Shown one piece after another: positions 43,247-54,502 of a stretch of 64,000 nucleotides of DNA. Position numbers and translations under genes: made by a program. Source of the DNA: Leclercia adecarboxylata (GTDB taxonomy: Bacteria > Pseudomonadota > Gammaproteobacteria > Enterobacterales > Enterobacteriaceae); assembly GCA_901472455.1 (NCBI GenBank), contig LR590464.1, forward strand, positions 3,720,001 through 3,784,000, in the 5' to 3' direction. Within the stretch, counting starts at the first letter, position 1, and each line of letters opens with the position of its first letter. The notes beneath the pieces were generated by a model. The model ran no database searches. It saw nothing but the letters and a program-made list of their open reading frames with translations, and was not told the DNA's origin.

Positions 43247-45124
43247 TTATTTCTTCCTTGCATTTTCAATTGCACGTTTAACAGGTTTCGGAATCTGTTC
43301 GTCCCGTTCCCACTTAGATAAAACATCTTTCGCCCAGCTACACTCTGTCAAAGCTGAAACCAAGCCTGGGGCAAGCTGAGAAATAGGTGCCTGACTAATG
43401 AGTGCAGCGGCTCGAGCCCCCGGTACTTGGGTGAATATGAGACACCTCGATAAGCATCAAGACCTCTTCGGCCTTTTGCCATAAACGGTTTGGTCGCCGA
43501 ATTTCCCAGGCGCGAGCCATGGCAAGACCAGACTGCAGTTCACCAGCATCCATTATTTGCTGTTTTAATGCTTCGTTCGAATTTCGGGCTGCCACCAACG
43601 CATCACGTAATGCTTTACCTACTACGTTCAGATCATCGGCACCAAAATCCCTAACGGTGCTATCTCTACTGAGGTGCAATATAGGTCGCATATCCATATC
43701 ACCAAGCAGAGGTTTGAGCTGCAGCCACTCACGGACAAACTCTTTATCTCCAAATAGAGTGGGGAGCGTATTATCCGGGTCTTTAGCAGCCATCTCTGCG
43801 TCATGAAGAATGCTGACTCTTCCTTCGTTTTCGGCCGAAACCTTTTCCGCCAATGCATTCGCAGTAGCTTCGTCACACCGCTCGGAGTAAATGCCACTTA
43901 GCCAGAATTTGTACATCCACATCAATGCCTTGTGGTTTAGCTAATGTCTTACGCAAAAAACACGGTATTAAGAAATCGCTTAATCAGTCGTGGGTTGGCC
44001 TGGACTGTACTTGCACTAAAAAGTAATGGAGCCAACCTCTCAGCTAGCCCCATTAGGTCGAGTAACTCAGCATCCTCCTTTTCCACCAGCGTTTCGAGGA
44101 ATGCAAGATCAACGGTTTTTCCCGTCCAAGTTTCTCGTAGTCGAGCTTCTACGCTGAGTTTAGCTTTCTCAAAACTCTCGGTTTTCAGCTGTCCGCTGCG
44201 GTGAGCACGTTCCAAAAATAGCAACGCGGTATATGCTTTAGTCTCGTTAGAGCCTAGTCTTGGTACTCGCAACGGAACTTGAATTAACTTGTCGAAATAA
44301 TTGGTTGCGATATCGTCATCCAAACCAGTACCAGCAAAGTGGACACGGACGGCTCCACGAATAAACACATCGTCCGCGGCGATGACGAATGCACTTCGAC
44401 GCAGAAACAGTAGCAACCGAATAGCCTCGAGCGTTGAAATAGCAGTCTTAGGTAGGCATCGATCAAGGTCATCGACAAAGACTACTAACGTGATATTCAG
44501 CTCGACGAGTAGCTCTTCCAAGGCTTCTCGAAAGGATTGTATTTCTTTTGGCAGCGAAACGGGTTTAGCTTCGTTCAAGAGTCCTTTGGTAGCTTCTGAT
44601 GCATCTTTGGCGACTGCGATGCCTTCATTAAGTGATTCATTCTGCAATGCACCTTTTCCAGCCTCGACAACTTTTCCAATAAGACCGACCGGAACCCCTG
44701 TGATCAAAGTGGCTGCAACTTCTCCACCAAGTTGAGCCAACCGTAGAAAATTAATGCGCTTGACGAGGGATTTTGCCTTACCTAAAAGTCCACTATTCTG
44801 GGCGACTACAGCCTCAAGTACTGCATCTCCAACCGTCTGTAGCAGCGCGGTACGTGCATCTTCAAAGCCTTGATAAAGCCATGGATTGAAAGTTATCACT
44901 ATATGTTTTGGTCGTTCCTCAGAGGCAATTTCCACTCCGACAGTCTGTTCCAGCGATAACTCAGATGCGATCATCCGTACAAGTGACGATTTTCCTGCTC
45001 CCCAGCCTCCCGAGATCCCAATCGAGATTGGCTCCCCACCGGTATCTTTAATGAGCTCCGCACATGCTTTTGCTACTAGGCGAAAATTAACGTAATCAAC
45101 GGTTGTCTCATTGTCATGCCACAT
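43247..45124 (-). CDS. qatA: QatA, KAP-family P-loop ATPase, frame interrupted
   Basis: KAP NTPase that opens the Qat operon. Walker A GGWGAGKSSL at residues 39-48, ITFNPWLYQG at 77-86, Walker B LVVFVDDLDRC at 213-223 and the following AISTLEAIRLLLFL are all typical of KAP ATPases. The hydrophobic GGEVAATLITGVPVGLIGKV (about 133-152) fits the membrane-type insertion seen in many KAPs. After FLNTVF the frame breaks (six T for five near 43965), again near 43890 (extra C) and near 43440. Corrected, the protein runs on to EIPKPVKRAIENARKK, about 625 aa. GGGGA lies before the ATG. Confidence 0.87.
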
Positions 45125-45731
45125 GATGTCCCCAATTATTTTTCTTCAAAACAACTCTTTACTAATTTCAGAAAGTTCTTCGACCCAACACCTGCTACCG
45201 AACTTATAGTATATGGGCAAGTTCCCCTTCTGTTTGCAAGGTTTTTGTTAGGATAAGGTAGATAATTGCTATCGAACTCAAATTCATTACAAATATAAAT
45301 TTTAGAGTGAATTCTATGGCCTTCTACAGGGGATACCTCACTCTGGTTAAGCGCTTCTGGCGTAGCCAGTGGTGCCGGGCGACGGCCTGGCAGACGTTGC
45401 TTTCCTTTTCGTCGAAAATTCAAACAGTAAATCCCGTGAACACGCTTATGGTTCCAAGCGTTACCCTGCCTGCATATCATCTGGAACCCGGAAATCTCAA
45501 AAAGTGCCTGGAACTAAAACAGGTATGCTTACACCGGGGACAGGTCAAACCGAAAGCTCAATTCATTTAAAAAAGCATAATTAACTCCGACCATTCAAAA
45601 TGGTCGGAGGGGTATAAACTCCTATCAATTTAGCATTATCTCATTTGACATGAATAATGCCCCTCACCTATTTGTTGTCCTTTAGCTAGTTCATAGCAAC
45701 TTAGAAAAATTTATTCTCTGCAATATAAATG
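45125..45731. other. Unassigned 600-bp stretch between Qat and the helicase module
   Basis: It must contain the qatA promoter at its left and the 3' end of the helicase operon at its right. Overlapping frames on both strands (45136-45480 minus, 45301-45570 plus) have no recognisable family and no good ribosome binding site; I reject them as genes. The right part holds an 11-bp perfect inverted repeat (next entry). The GC-rich patch 45340-45400 differs from its A/T-rich surroundings and may be a remnant of an older insertion. Confidence 0.4.
45585..45609. repeat. 11-bp perfect inverted repeat
   Basis: CTCCGACCATT-caa-AATGGTCGGAG. It lies about 120 bp downstream of the last gene of the helicase module on the minus strand, followed on that strand by a T-rich tract after 15 bp. 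It could serve as a terminator for that operon. Confidence 0.6.
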
Positions 45732-47280
45732 CTACTTGCGTAGCGATAAAATTGCCCGTGCGGTTTCAGCACGGTTAGCAATTTGCATTTTTTGTATTGC
45801 AGCATCCACATCTTCACCACTTTTCTTATTCAGTTTAATCAGAAACTCAACAGGTAATAGCGAAGTTAAATTTTCAAGTTTTGATTCAGACCAATTGATG
45901 GTTGCAACAACCCCTTCAATTCGCTTAATCATTAGGTTTTTAAGTAATTCTAAACGCTCTGGCTCAACGGTTATATAACCAATCGGCAGGGTTAATGCAC
46001 TATCAGAATTAGGTTGACCATGGTATTGCACCAGAGCAATCACATCAGGGATTAAGAGTATCTCCAAACGATCAAACTTAGCCTCTGAAGTCAGGCCAAT
46101 ACCGGTAGGAAAACGACCAAAGTGTCGCTTACGTTCTTGACGTTTCTCGCCTTCATCAGCGCTTGGGTGTAAAAGCGAAATACGGGCAACCTTATCATCA
46201 GCATAATTGCCAAGGATATCACCTAGATCACGATTAAAACGCGAAAGTTGACTGCCATTAGCTCCCCAAAGTGGTACTTTGCTGCTATACCATAGCGCTT
46301 TTGGAACAATGTTACCTTCATAATCACGTAATGCATTATGCAACATACTGATAAAGAGCTTAGAGTTATGCGGCAAATAAACAGCCCCTAACATGCCGGT
46401 AGTCAATGAAGTACCGTAGCCAGTTTTCCGTTGTTCGCGGGCCTCTATCCAAGCGGAATAGTCGAACTTATAACCATTAGCAAATTGTAACAACACTTTA
46501 TCATTTGCTAGTTTACAGAAAACTTCACAGTCGATACCAAATTCATCTAGTTTATGTTCTCCCAAAAAATCTGCGATATGAGCCTCCAGATCGTTTGAAA
46601 GCGGCAGTCGGGTGTTACCTAAATATTCATAGGAGCGAGTAAATTTCTGCGGCTCAATGCTACCAGCAGAAGCATCGTAGCTAACCTCTATCTCTATTGG
46701 GAGCTGCACCATTTCATGCGAACTGCAGCTCATTATCTTATATAATCTAGTCCTTTGACGCTCATACTCACTGTTGCGGCTAAGCAAAAGATGGTGGCGA
46801 AACTGGGAGCTAAAAGCCTCTGTTACCGCAGCAGCATCTCCCCCCGATCTGATGCCGAGGCAATAGCTCTGGCAGTCCAGAAGTAAAACGACGATTCGGT
46901 TGCGGTTTACATATCGAAAGAGTTAGTAGATCGAACGCCACCTCCTCCGTACGTTCTTGATACTTAACTAAACTTGGCTTCCCACCATTACTAGCTGCAT
47001 GCTTACGTAGGAATGAGCTAGCCTCAATATGCCCATCAGGATTAATGTTGATCAGTCTGTTAGCCAGCAAGCCATCAAGCAATACCTCTCGCTCACGATC
47101 GGTTAGACCAAAGTAATTCTGTAACTCGCTGGGGTAGAGCTGATCAAAAATAAGCAGCAAGCGGCATGCAAATTGTTCAATTCCAGGCATTAGTTTTTCA
47201 GTGGTCAAAGCGCAGTTGATTTTGTAACTACGCGCAGGTAGTAGAACGGTAATCAGATTACCCAGACGTGGTTCTGACAT
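45732..47280 (-). CDS. Unknown partner protein of the NERD-kinase-helicase gene, one frameshift
   Basis: The second gene of the module. Its start MSEPRLGNLITVLLPARSYK shares one base with the helicase stop (TAATG), so the two are translationally coupled. Residues about 55-100 (YFGLTDREREVLLDGLLANR, INPDGHIEASSFL) look like a winged-helix segment. The rest is mixed alpha/beta (YKIMSCSSHEMVQLPIEIEV, TGMLGAVYLPHNSKLFISML, FPTGIGLTSEAKFDRLEILL) without a family I can name. I looked for the HxKxxxxD motif of phospholipase D and did not find it. The frame breaks near 46835 in a run of six G; corrected length is 515 aa. Confidence 0.7.
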
Positions 47281-50200
47281 TAGTTGTTATCTCCAAGCAG
47301 GCTTTGACCACACAGGATTTGGTAGTTTGGTTCATCTACGGCAACCTGTTTACTAATAAATTCATGAACGTTTCCAAGTGCTGAATCATTATTGGTCTTT
47401 GACCACATACGCCTAGCTCCCAGAATCAATAACCTTTCTTGAGCTCGCGAAATAGCAACATTTATTCGCGGCGCATCGCGCAGGAAACCTTGTAGTTTGT
47501 TGGGATTATCGCGGACCAGACTGAGGATAATTATCTTGTTCTCCTGACCCTGATATGAATCAACGGTATCGATCTTAATCAAACCACGTAACGATGCTGC
47601 CCATTCAGCCCGACTGATAGCATTATCAATTTCCTCTTTTTGCTGACGATACATTGTGATTATACCAATAGGATATGGCTGCTCTGTGGTAATAGTTTGC
47701 TCAAGCTGTGCAATGCAGTCATCGCTCGACAATGACTGCAAAGCCTCCAGCAGTAGCCTGACTTCTCGTTGATTGTAGTAACGGCCATTACCCTTATGCT
47801 CTTCTGCACCTGCTTCATTAGGGCTTGAACTATCGATCCAAGTAACAGTTTTGTTCCAAGGACTTGGTAGCTGGGAATACCAATCTGGCGAGACTTTCCT
47901 TGATGAATGCAGTTTACCGATATCTTGAGCGTAGAAGCACTCCGATACTAACTCGCCAATTGGTTCTACCATTCGATATTGAGTATCGAGTGTTACGCCG
48001 TCTGTTGCTTTAAAAGCACGTTCAAAATCAGACTCGTAAAAGATCCCTTTCCCGAGTTCTAACCTCTTAGAGGCTAACTTAAGATGCTGTTGATGATAGA
48101 ATGGTGGCAATTGTTTATGATCCCCCTACCAGTAATACTCGCTTGCCTGATTGCAGTGCTACCATCAATTCAGCAGCTTGTGCTCGGCCAGCCTCATCAA
48201 CTATTACCCAATCAAAACTAGACTCAGCTAGCTCTAGTCGACGATTCCCAACACCAACAAGAGTTCCGCAAACCAATCGCTTACTTTTGAACATAAATCG
48301 ATCAAACCCAGCCTCGCCGCCGCGTAATACATCCATCCACTCTTGGCTCATTTCCAATAGTTGCAGAAAACGTTCAAGGTTCTCTGGATTGTTATAACTG
48401 CATTGTATGGCAATTTGCTCAGCCAACTGTCTTATCAAGGTCTCATCATAGACGAGAGTTTTCAGCAAGCTTTCATCGAATATTGAGTTAACAATTTCTT
48501 GTGTTCGCAGTTTAAGCTGATTGCTTTGTTCTAATAATTCAGTCAGTCGCTCTTGATGACTAATACTACTGCTCTTTGTCTGTTCTACTTTATCCAACTC
48601 ACGGCTATATTGGCCATATGTCACCATCAAGGGATTCAGCGTACGATGTAACTGACATAACTGTTTGACTAATAATGGAGCCATGCCTAGGCGTTTTCCC
48701 AAGGAGCTAACTCGCAGGTCATATTCACGGTGAAATTTATGCTGAATCTGTCGCTGAAGAGCTTTAGTTGCAACACTTAGCATACCCTCATCAATCATAA
48801 GTTCATTACCAATACGTACTGTATCCAGTTCCATTCCTTTTGTATGGCAGAGCTCTCGAGCCTTAATGGCTACATTATCAACAGAAGCATGGGATTGGCC
48901 GACAAGAAGAATATTATTCACTCCGCAATGTTGATACAGATAGTGAATAAATTTTGAAATAAAGGTAGTTTTACCTGTTCCTGGCGGTCCCTGCAGAACT
49001 CCAACCGGTCCCAACTCGACCAACTGTTGAAACGCCATGAGCTGCTGTTCATTAAAACGTTGTCCAGGCTGATCATAAAGCTCGCGTAATGTCTCCGCGG
49101 ATGGCCGCGGTTGCATTTGCTGCATACAGGGTTTCTGGTGGTAATCAAAATACTGTGGCAGATGCTGGATCTCTGCTTTGTTTTCAATTACTCGTTGAAG
49201 GGCTCTTTGGCGCAACTCTCTTGATGATTTGTCACGGATCGACTCCAATAGTAGCTGGCTGCCGCTACTAATTCGCTTACGAGCAGCATCGAAATCAAAG
49301 CGAATAGCCAATAGATTCGGCGTAGTTTCATTTAGCCGCAACTCCCCTAACTGCACTGATTCACGCTTATCTTTAATATAAACAATGATCTTATCATCAA
49401 GTTCAAAGCTGAGGTCAGCACCGGATTCCGTTGTATATGGGTAGAGTAAGCAACCACTTGGTGATTCCTGAAAGTCAGTTGAATCGATGTTGACTATATC
49501 TCGTAGGTCTACTTCTGTGTCAGACAATGCCTGCCACAACTCAACCGGACTTGACTCACTACTATCGAAGTCATCTTCATCCATCTCTTGATTAGGATTA
49601 GCTCGCTCAATGATGGCGTCAATTACTGGCTCGAGATTAAACAGCAGTTCAATAAAAGTATTACGCTGATTAAGTGAGCCACGCTGTAATGAAAGTTGAG
49701 TATTAATTTTAGCTTGGGAATATTTACCAGCCTTTATACTTTCTTCGATCGATAATCCTTTTTTATACAATATTCTATTAATAGTGCGATTATCAGGATC
49801 CAGGTCTACCAATAGCCGCTCACCTAAACCAGTGATGTAACAACGCAATTCATGCGCAAAGCGTGGATTAGCTGACCAGTTACAGTGAAAATGATAGATG
49901 CCATCATTTTGTTCTAGAAGCTTCATTTCTTGCGGCCAATCATCTGTGCCCCAGCAAACAGGAATTACCTTATCCTGTAATTCAGACTCCACAACTTGCT
50001 TAATCTCAGCTTGTTCCGGGGCTCGAAGTGACTGCAGCAAAGGATCGAGCGCGATAGGTATACCGTCAACGGTTTGCTTGGCACGTTCCAACTCAGCTTG
50101 AACCGGTACTGGCATATCTTCACTAAATAACTCCTCCACCATACGATATACGGCAAAGCAATCTCGCCCAAAAGCATCAGTGCTTTCAGGATTATCTGGC

Positions 50201-52243
50201 TGGTAACGATTATCTGCTGTTAATTCATCACTGAATTCAAGCAATCCAATCAGGGTAATTGCTGTCTGCTCCCCGGCTAGTACCAGCAGTTTCTCTGGGC
50301 AAAGATCTCCATGAGGTAACTGCTTTTCATGGAAAGCATGAATGGTGTTGATCAACGTCTCCGCTATTGTGAAACGTTGGGATTGTTCTAACACGTTCTC
50401 AGCAATAAACTGTGACCACGGTAGACCATCCACATACTCGCTCACTACATACAAGCCGCCTTGCCCTAATAGCCCACAGGAATGCACCTTAGGAGTTGGC
50501 AGATTTATATGTGTAAGCTTATCGATTCGCTGCTTAAAAGCGTGGATACGGCGGTTAACACCAGGTTGCTGAGGATTCAGAATCACGCCATCCCCACAAC
50601 TTTACCTGCAGGGCTTTCCCACCTTGTTCACAGTGGTAACTGATGCTGCCTGTCGTAGCAATGGCAGCAAGCGCAGGGTAAACCATAGACAAATCTTCAG
50701 GAAGCGGAGGAAACTCAATTAACACACCAACGCTGTTCATCCCTTCGCGAAAGAATTTGTTTTGCTTTAACTCTTGATAAATCTGGTTTGCTTCATCAAA
50801 TTCTTGGCTATGTTCCTTAGTAGCCGCATTAAACTCATTGAGCATTATGTCTGCACGTGGAAAGCGTTTACTTGGCTCAAGGTTAAGAGCTTGTTCAAAC
50901 CAGCTATTTAAAATGCCGCTAAAAGGATCAGTTAATGGAGCTCGCCATTCAGGCATCTGTCCAGGAGTCAGTAACGATTCGCCTGCAAAAACAAATACGA
51001 TAAGCAATTACAGCCAACATGAATACATCTAGGCGATAGGGCTCAACTGCTTCTTCAAAAGCATCTTTCGGGCAGAGTATATGGAGCACTTTGCAATGTC
51101 GGACGTAATGCCTCTAGGCTATTATGTCCCTCCAGCGAGGCTGCGCCAAAAACCAGTAACGACAATGCTCTTTTGATCCCCTGCGTACCATAGATTGTGC
51201 GGGTCAATATCACAATGGCCTATACCTAGGCTATGTAATTCAGAGAATGGAGCCAATAATGCACGAACGCGATCAATACGATCAGACTTACTCCATCCGT
51301 CAGCTTCGCTATCTAGTATCTCATCCAATCGGCTAAAACTGCGGCGTAACTCATACAGCTCACGGGCATCATCAGTTACATCCTCGTCGGATAATTCCCT
51401 TACCGCACGCAACATATAATCCTGCATAGTTGCACTGCCATGACGAACCAAGCGACCGACTCGTGTTTCACGCAGAGCTATCTCAGACCATAATGTTTGC
51501 ATTGCATTTGCTACACCCAGGGCATCAAAGTTCCACTGGCGTAGCAGGCCTCTATGTTGACTATTGTCTTTGTGGCTAGCCCTGAATTCGTGGTAGACCA
51601 TGTGGGGATGACTAAAGAATGGCTTATCGCTCGCAAGATAACCGCTCTCTTTCAATGGTAAAGGCCTTACTTTTGGGCCTTCAAAGAAAGACTTAATGAT
51701 CGGTAATGCCTCATCTGAATTTGGACGAGGCTTGCCCCCTTCAAATAGATAAGAAAAATTAGTCTCTTGCACCAGTTTTTCGTATTTTTTAGGATTGCCT
51801 ATAGTCAAGAATTCATCGCGGGTATGAACATAGCGACTCTCACTTGGCGGCAAATTCTCAGGGCCTGCACTGCCACACAGCACTACATGAGCCTCAACAT
51901 GTAAAAAATAACCCAACTTACGAGAGAGCTCTTCCTGCAACAAATCCCTTAGCCGCTGTGCATGCTCGCGTTTGATCTGATAGGGACTTTTGCCTCGTGG
52001 CTTACCATTTTGCAGCCACTTGCCCCCTTCACATGTGATGCTACCATTCCACTCTTTGAGCTCGACTAATAGCAGCCGGTCAGCAGTAATAATTAATGTA
52101 TCGATTTCCATCGAGCCTTGGCTATCGGTAACAACCAAGCCAGCATAGCCAAACCAACTATCAGGTAACTGTTTGACCATCATATCAACTGTTTTGGTTT
52201 CACTACGGTGCAGGCCTGCACCACCTACTATCTGATACTTCAC
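47280..52243 (-). CDS. Giant NERD nuclease - double pseudokinase - SF1 helicase, frame interrupted
   Basis: One gene of about 1,650 codons read through at least three frames. From the N-terminus: NERD nuclease-related domain (1 to about 130) with Asp48 in MEIDTLIITAD and Glu61-x-Lys63 in LLVELKEW, the full PD-(D/E)xK pattern; kinase-like segment with HCDIDPHN but TGF for DFG; a second kinase-like segment with HGDLCPEK and IGL for DFG; then a UPF1-like SF1 helicase. Helicase motifs: QGPPGTGKTTF (about 48970), VIVDEAGRAQ (about 48190), GDHKQLPP, DTQYRMVEP, DSYQGQENKII and NVAISRAQERLL. Breaks lie near 51125, 51040, 50590 and 48125 (GTAGGGGGATC, one G too many). The kinase-helicase combination resembles MkoA of Mokosh type I. 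Confidence 0.8.
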
Positions 52244-52446
52244 GTTTTCTCCTGCACCACTACAATGCTGTTGGTGGTAGTCAAGTAAAATGGGATGTAG
52301 TTATCTCAGACATTGCATAGATTGCGCCTGCCTGATACTAAAAATGTGATTATGAAAGTGAACGCCAGAAATTTTATACCGTTCGCAAAGTGAACGCATT
52401 CCAAAATTTTTCAAATATATATCATCATCTTGAACATATCACTATA

Positions 52447-52476
52447 ACGGCGAATCCATAAGGATTCGCCGTTTTT
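52447..52476 (+). terminator. Hairpin with T-run left of yfjP
   Basis: GGCGAATCC-ataa-GGATTCGCC followed by GTTTTTG. It is oriented to stop plus-strand transcription entering the yfjP region. The remaining part of the 250-bp gap (52244-52446) shows nothing I can name besides the promoter area of the helicase gene. Confidence 0.75.
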
Positions 52477-52500
52477 GTTTTCTTTGTTTCAGGAGATATC

Positions 52501-53368
52501 ATGAATAATCTGGGAGGGTTGCAGTCCTTGCAGGGCTCACTTAAGGGCTTACCTGAATGGGGCCTCAGAACGAGTCATGCAGCAAATTCGTCAGCTCACA
52601 AACTACGAGCCAGTTATCGGCATTATGGGGAAAACAGGGGCGGGAAAATCGTCGCTGTGCAATGCCCTGTTTGCCGGTGAAGTGTCGCCGGTCAGCGATG
52701 TTGCGGCCTGTACACGTGAACCTCTGCGCTTTCGTCTACAAGTCGGTGGAGCACTATATGACGCTGGTGGACCTGCCCGGTGTGGGGGGAAAGTGGTGCA
52801 CGCGATACTGAGTATGCTGCGTTGTACCGCGAACATCTACCCCGGCTCGACCTTGTGCTGTGGCTGATTAAAGCTGATGACCGGGCACTGGCGGTGGATG
52901 AGCATTTTTACCGTCGGGTGATTGGTGAAGCATACCGGCATAAGGTGCTGTTTGTTATCAGCCAGACAGACAAAGCTGAACCCACCAGCGGAGGAGAACG
53001 ATTATCCACAGAGCAGAAGCAAAACATCAGCCGCAAAATCTGCCTGTTGCATGAGCTGTTCCAGCCCGTGCATCCGGTATGTGCCGTGTCCATCCGACTA
53101 CAGTGGGGACTGCGGGTGATGGCCGAGCGGATGATAAAGTTCCTGCCGCGTGAGGCCAGCAGTCCGGTGGTGGTCCAGCTCAGTGCGCCACTTCGTACCG
53201 ATTTCGTTAATAAAAAAGCCCGTGACGATTTTGGTGAAACAGTCGGCTCGGTACTGGATACAGTAAGCTCCCTGCCCCTGATACCGGCCCCGGTTCGAAC
53301 CAATCATTCAGGCTGTACGCGATACCGTGGTGTCAGTCGCCCGTGCCGTCTGGAATTTCTTCTTCTGA
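52501..53368 (+). CDS. yfjP: YfjP-type GTPase (YeeP/YkfA family), frame interrupted
   Basis: GTPase of the Era/HflX-like 50S-binding group found at the start of the CP4-57 yfjP-yfjZ block. It has P-loop GIMGKTGAGKSSLCNAL, the switch region CTREPLRF, TLVDLPGVG (G3) and SQTDKAEP as the TKxD-like G4. The C-terminal half ends in a hydrophobic VVSVARAVWNFFF. The parts lie in different frames, with shifts around 52550, 52750 and 53300. The E. coli proteins of this kind have about 285 residues, and so would this one if corrected. A terminator follows at 53396. Confidence 0.82.
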
Positions 53369-53395
53369 ATATTGCCACTTGATCCGTTGTTTCCT

Positions 53396-53430
53396 GAGCC
53401 CTGTCGCCATTTGAGCGACAGGGCTTTTTT
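53396..53430 (+). terminator. Terminator after yfjP
   Basis: AGCCCTGTCGC-catttga-GCGACAGGGCT followed by six T. Confidence 0.88.
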
Positions 53431-53462
53431 GTATTTATTTTTCCATCATGAGGAATCTGCTT

Positions 53463-54301
53463 ATGACCCGTCTGACTTCGCGCTTTAGCGCAGCAAATAT
53501 TATTCGTCGTGACCGTCCGTTAACCCGTGAAGAGTTGTTTCGGGTAGTACCCAGCGTATTCAGCGAGGACAAACATGAAATCGCGTAGTGAACGTTACAC
53601 ATACATCCCCACCATCTCCCTGCTGGAAAGCTTGCAGCGGGAAGGCTTTCAGCCGTTCTTTGCCTGTCAGACACGGGTGCGGTGACCCTGGTCGCCGCGA
53701 ACACACAAAGCACATGTTGCGTCTGCGTCGGGAAGGACAGATTATCGGCAAACAGGTCCCGGAAATCATTCTGCTCAACTCCCATGACGGTACAAGTTCG
53801 TACCAGATGCTGCCGGGGTTATTTCGTGCGGTTTGTGCAAACGGACTCGTCTGCGGTGAATCGTTTTTGGTGAGGTTTCGGGTGCCGCACAAAGGCGATG
53901 TGGTGAGCCAGGTGATTGAAGGGGCGTATGAAGTACTGGGGATTTTTGACCGCGTGGAAGAGAAGCGTGATGCGATGCAGTCGCTGATGCTGCCGCCACC
54001 TGCGCAGCAGGCGCTGGCACACGCTGCACTGACGTATCGTTTTGGAGAAGACCACCAGCCGGTTGCTCCATCACAGGTGCTGTCCCCACGCCGCTGGCAG
54101 GATGAAAGCAACGACCTGTGGACCACCTACCAGCGTATTCAGGAGAATCTGATAAAAGGTGGGCTTAGCGGACGCAGTGTAAAAGGCAGCCGAACGCATA
54201 CCCGTGCCGTGCGCGGAATCGATGGCGACGTGAAGCTTAACCGTGCGTTGTGGGTGATGGCAGAAACGATGCTCAGCGGGTTTCAGACAAACAAATACTA
54301 G
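53463..54301 (+). CDS. yfjQ: YfjQ, DUF932 family protein, frame interrupted
   Basis: DUF932/YfjQ-YafZ family, of unknown biochemical function, common next to toxin-antitoxin genes in CP4-like islands. It begins MTRLTSRFSAANIIRRDRPL and continues with ELFRVVPSVFSEDKHE, TYIPTISLLESLQREGFQPF, MLRLRREGQIIGKQVPEIIL and HTRAVRGIDGDVKLNRALWV. The pieces lie in two or more frames around 53575 and 53680, where the conserved CQTRVRDPGRREHTKHM is broken by an extra GTG-like stretch. Corrected length is about 275 aa, close to E. coli YfjQ. Confidence 0.87.
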
Positions 54302-54502
54302 CTCCGGATTAATGCGGACATCACCTGTCCGTTCATTGCTCAATTTACAGGCGATTTTTCCTCTAACTGGACACGAAGCCGCATTCTGATCGCATTCGGC
54401 CAACTGAAAAAATACTGCTTCTGCTGTCCATATCCTGTCCAGCCCTCTCGTTACACTAATCACTTAATTTTCAGTCCATTAACCGAATGGAGAAAGCCTC
54501 TC

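Noticed and set aside
45136-45570. Overlapping frames on both strands as genes between Qat and the helicase module
   Set aside because: No family, no ribosome binding site, and the minus-strand frame covers the region where the qatA promoter must lie.
45732-47280. Partner of the helicase as MkoB (phospholipase D) of Mokosh type I
   Set aside because: No HxKxxxxD motif is present; HNSK in the middle has the wrong spacing.
48115-50586. Helicase and NERD-kinase parts as two separate genes
   Set aside because: The second kinase segment continues without a stop-start arrangement once one base is corrected near 50590, and no ribosome binding site is seen before the putative second start.
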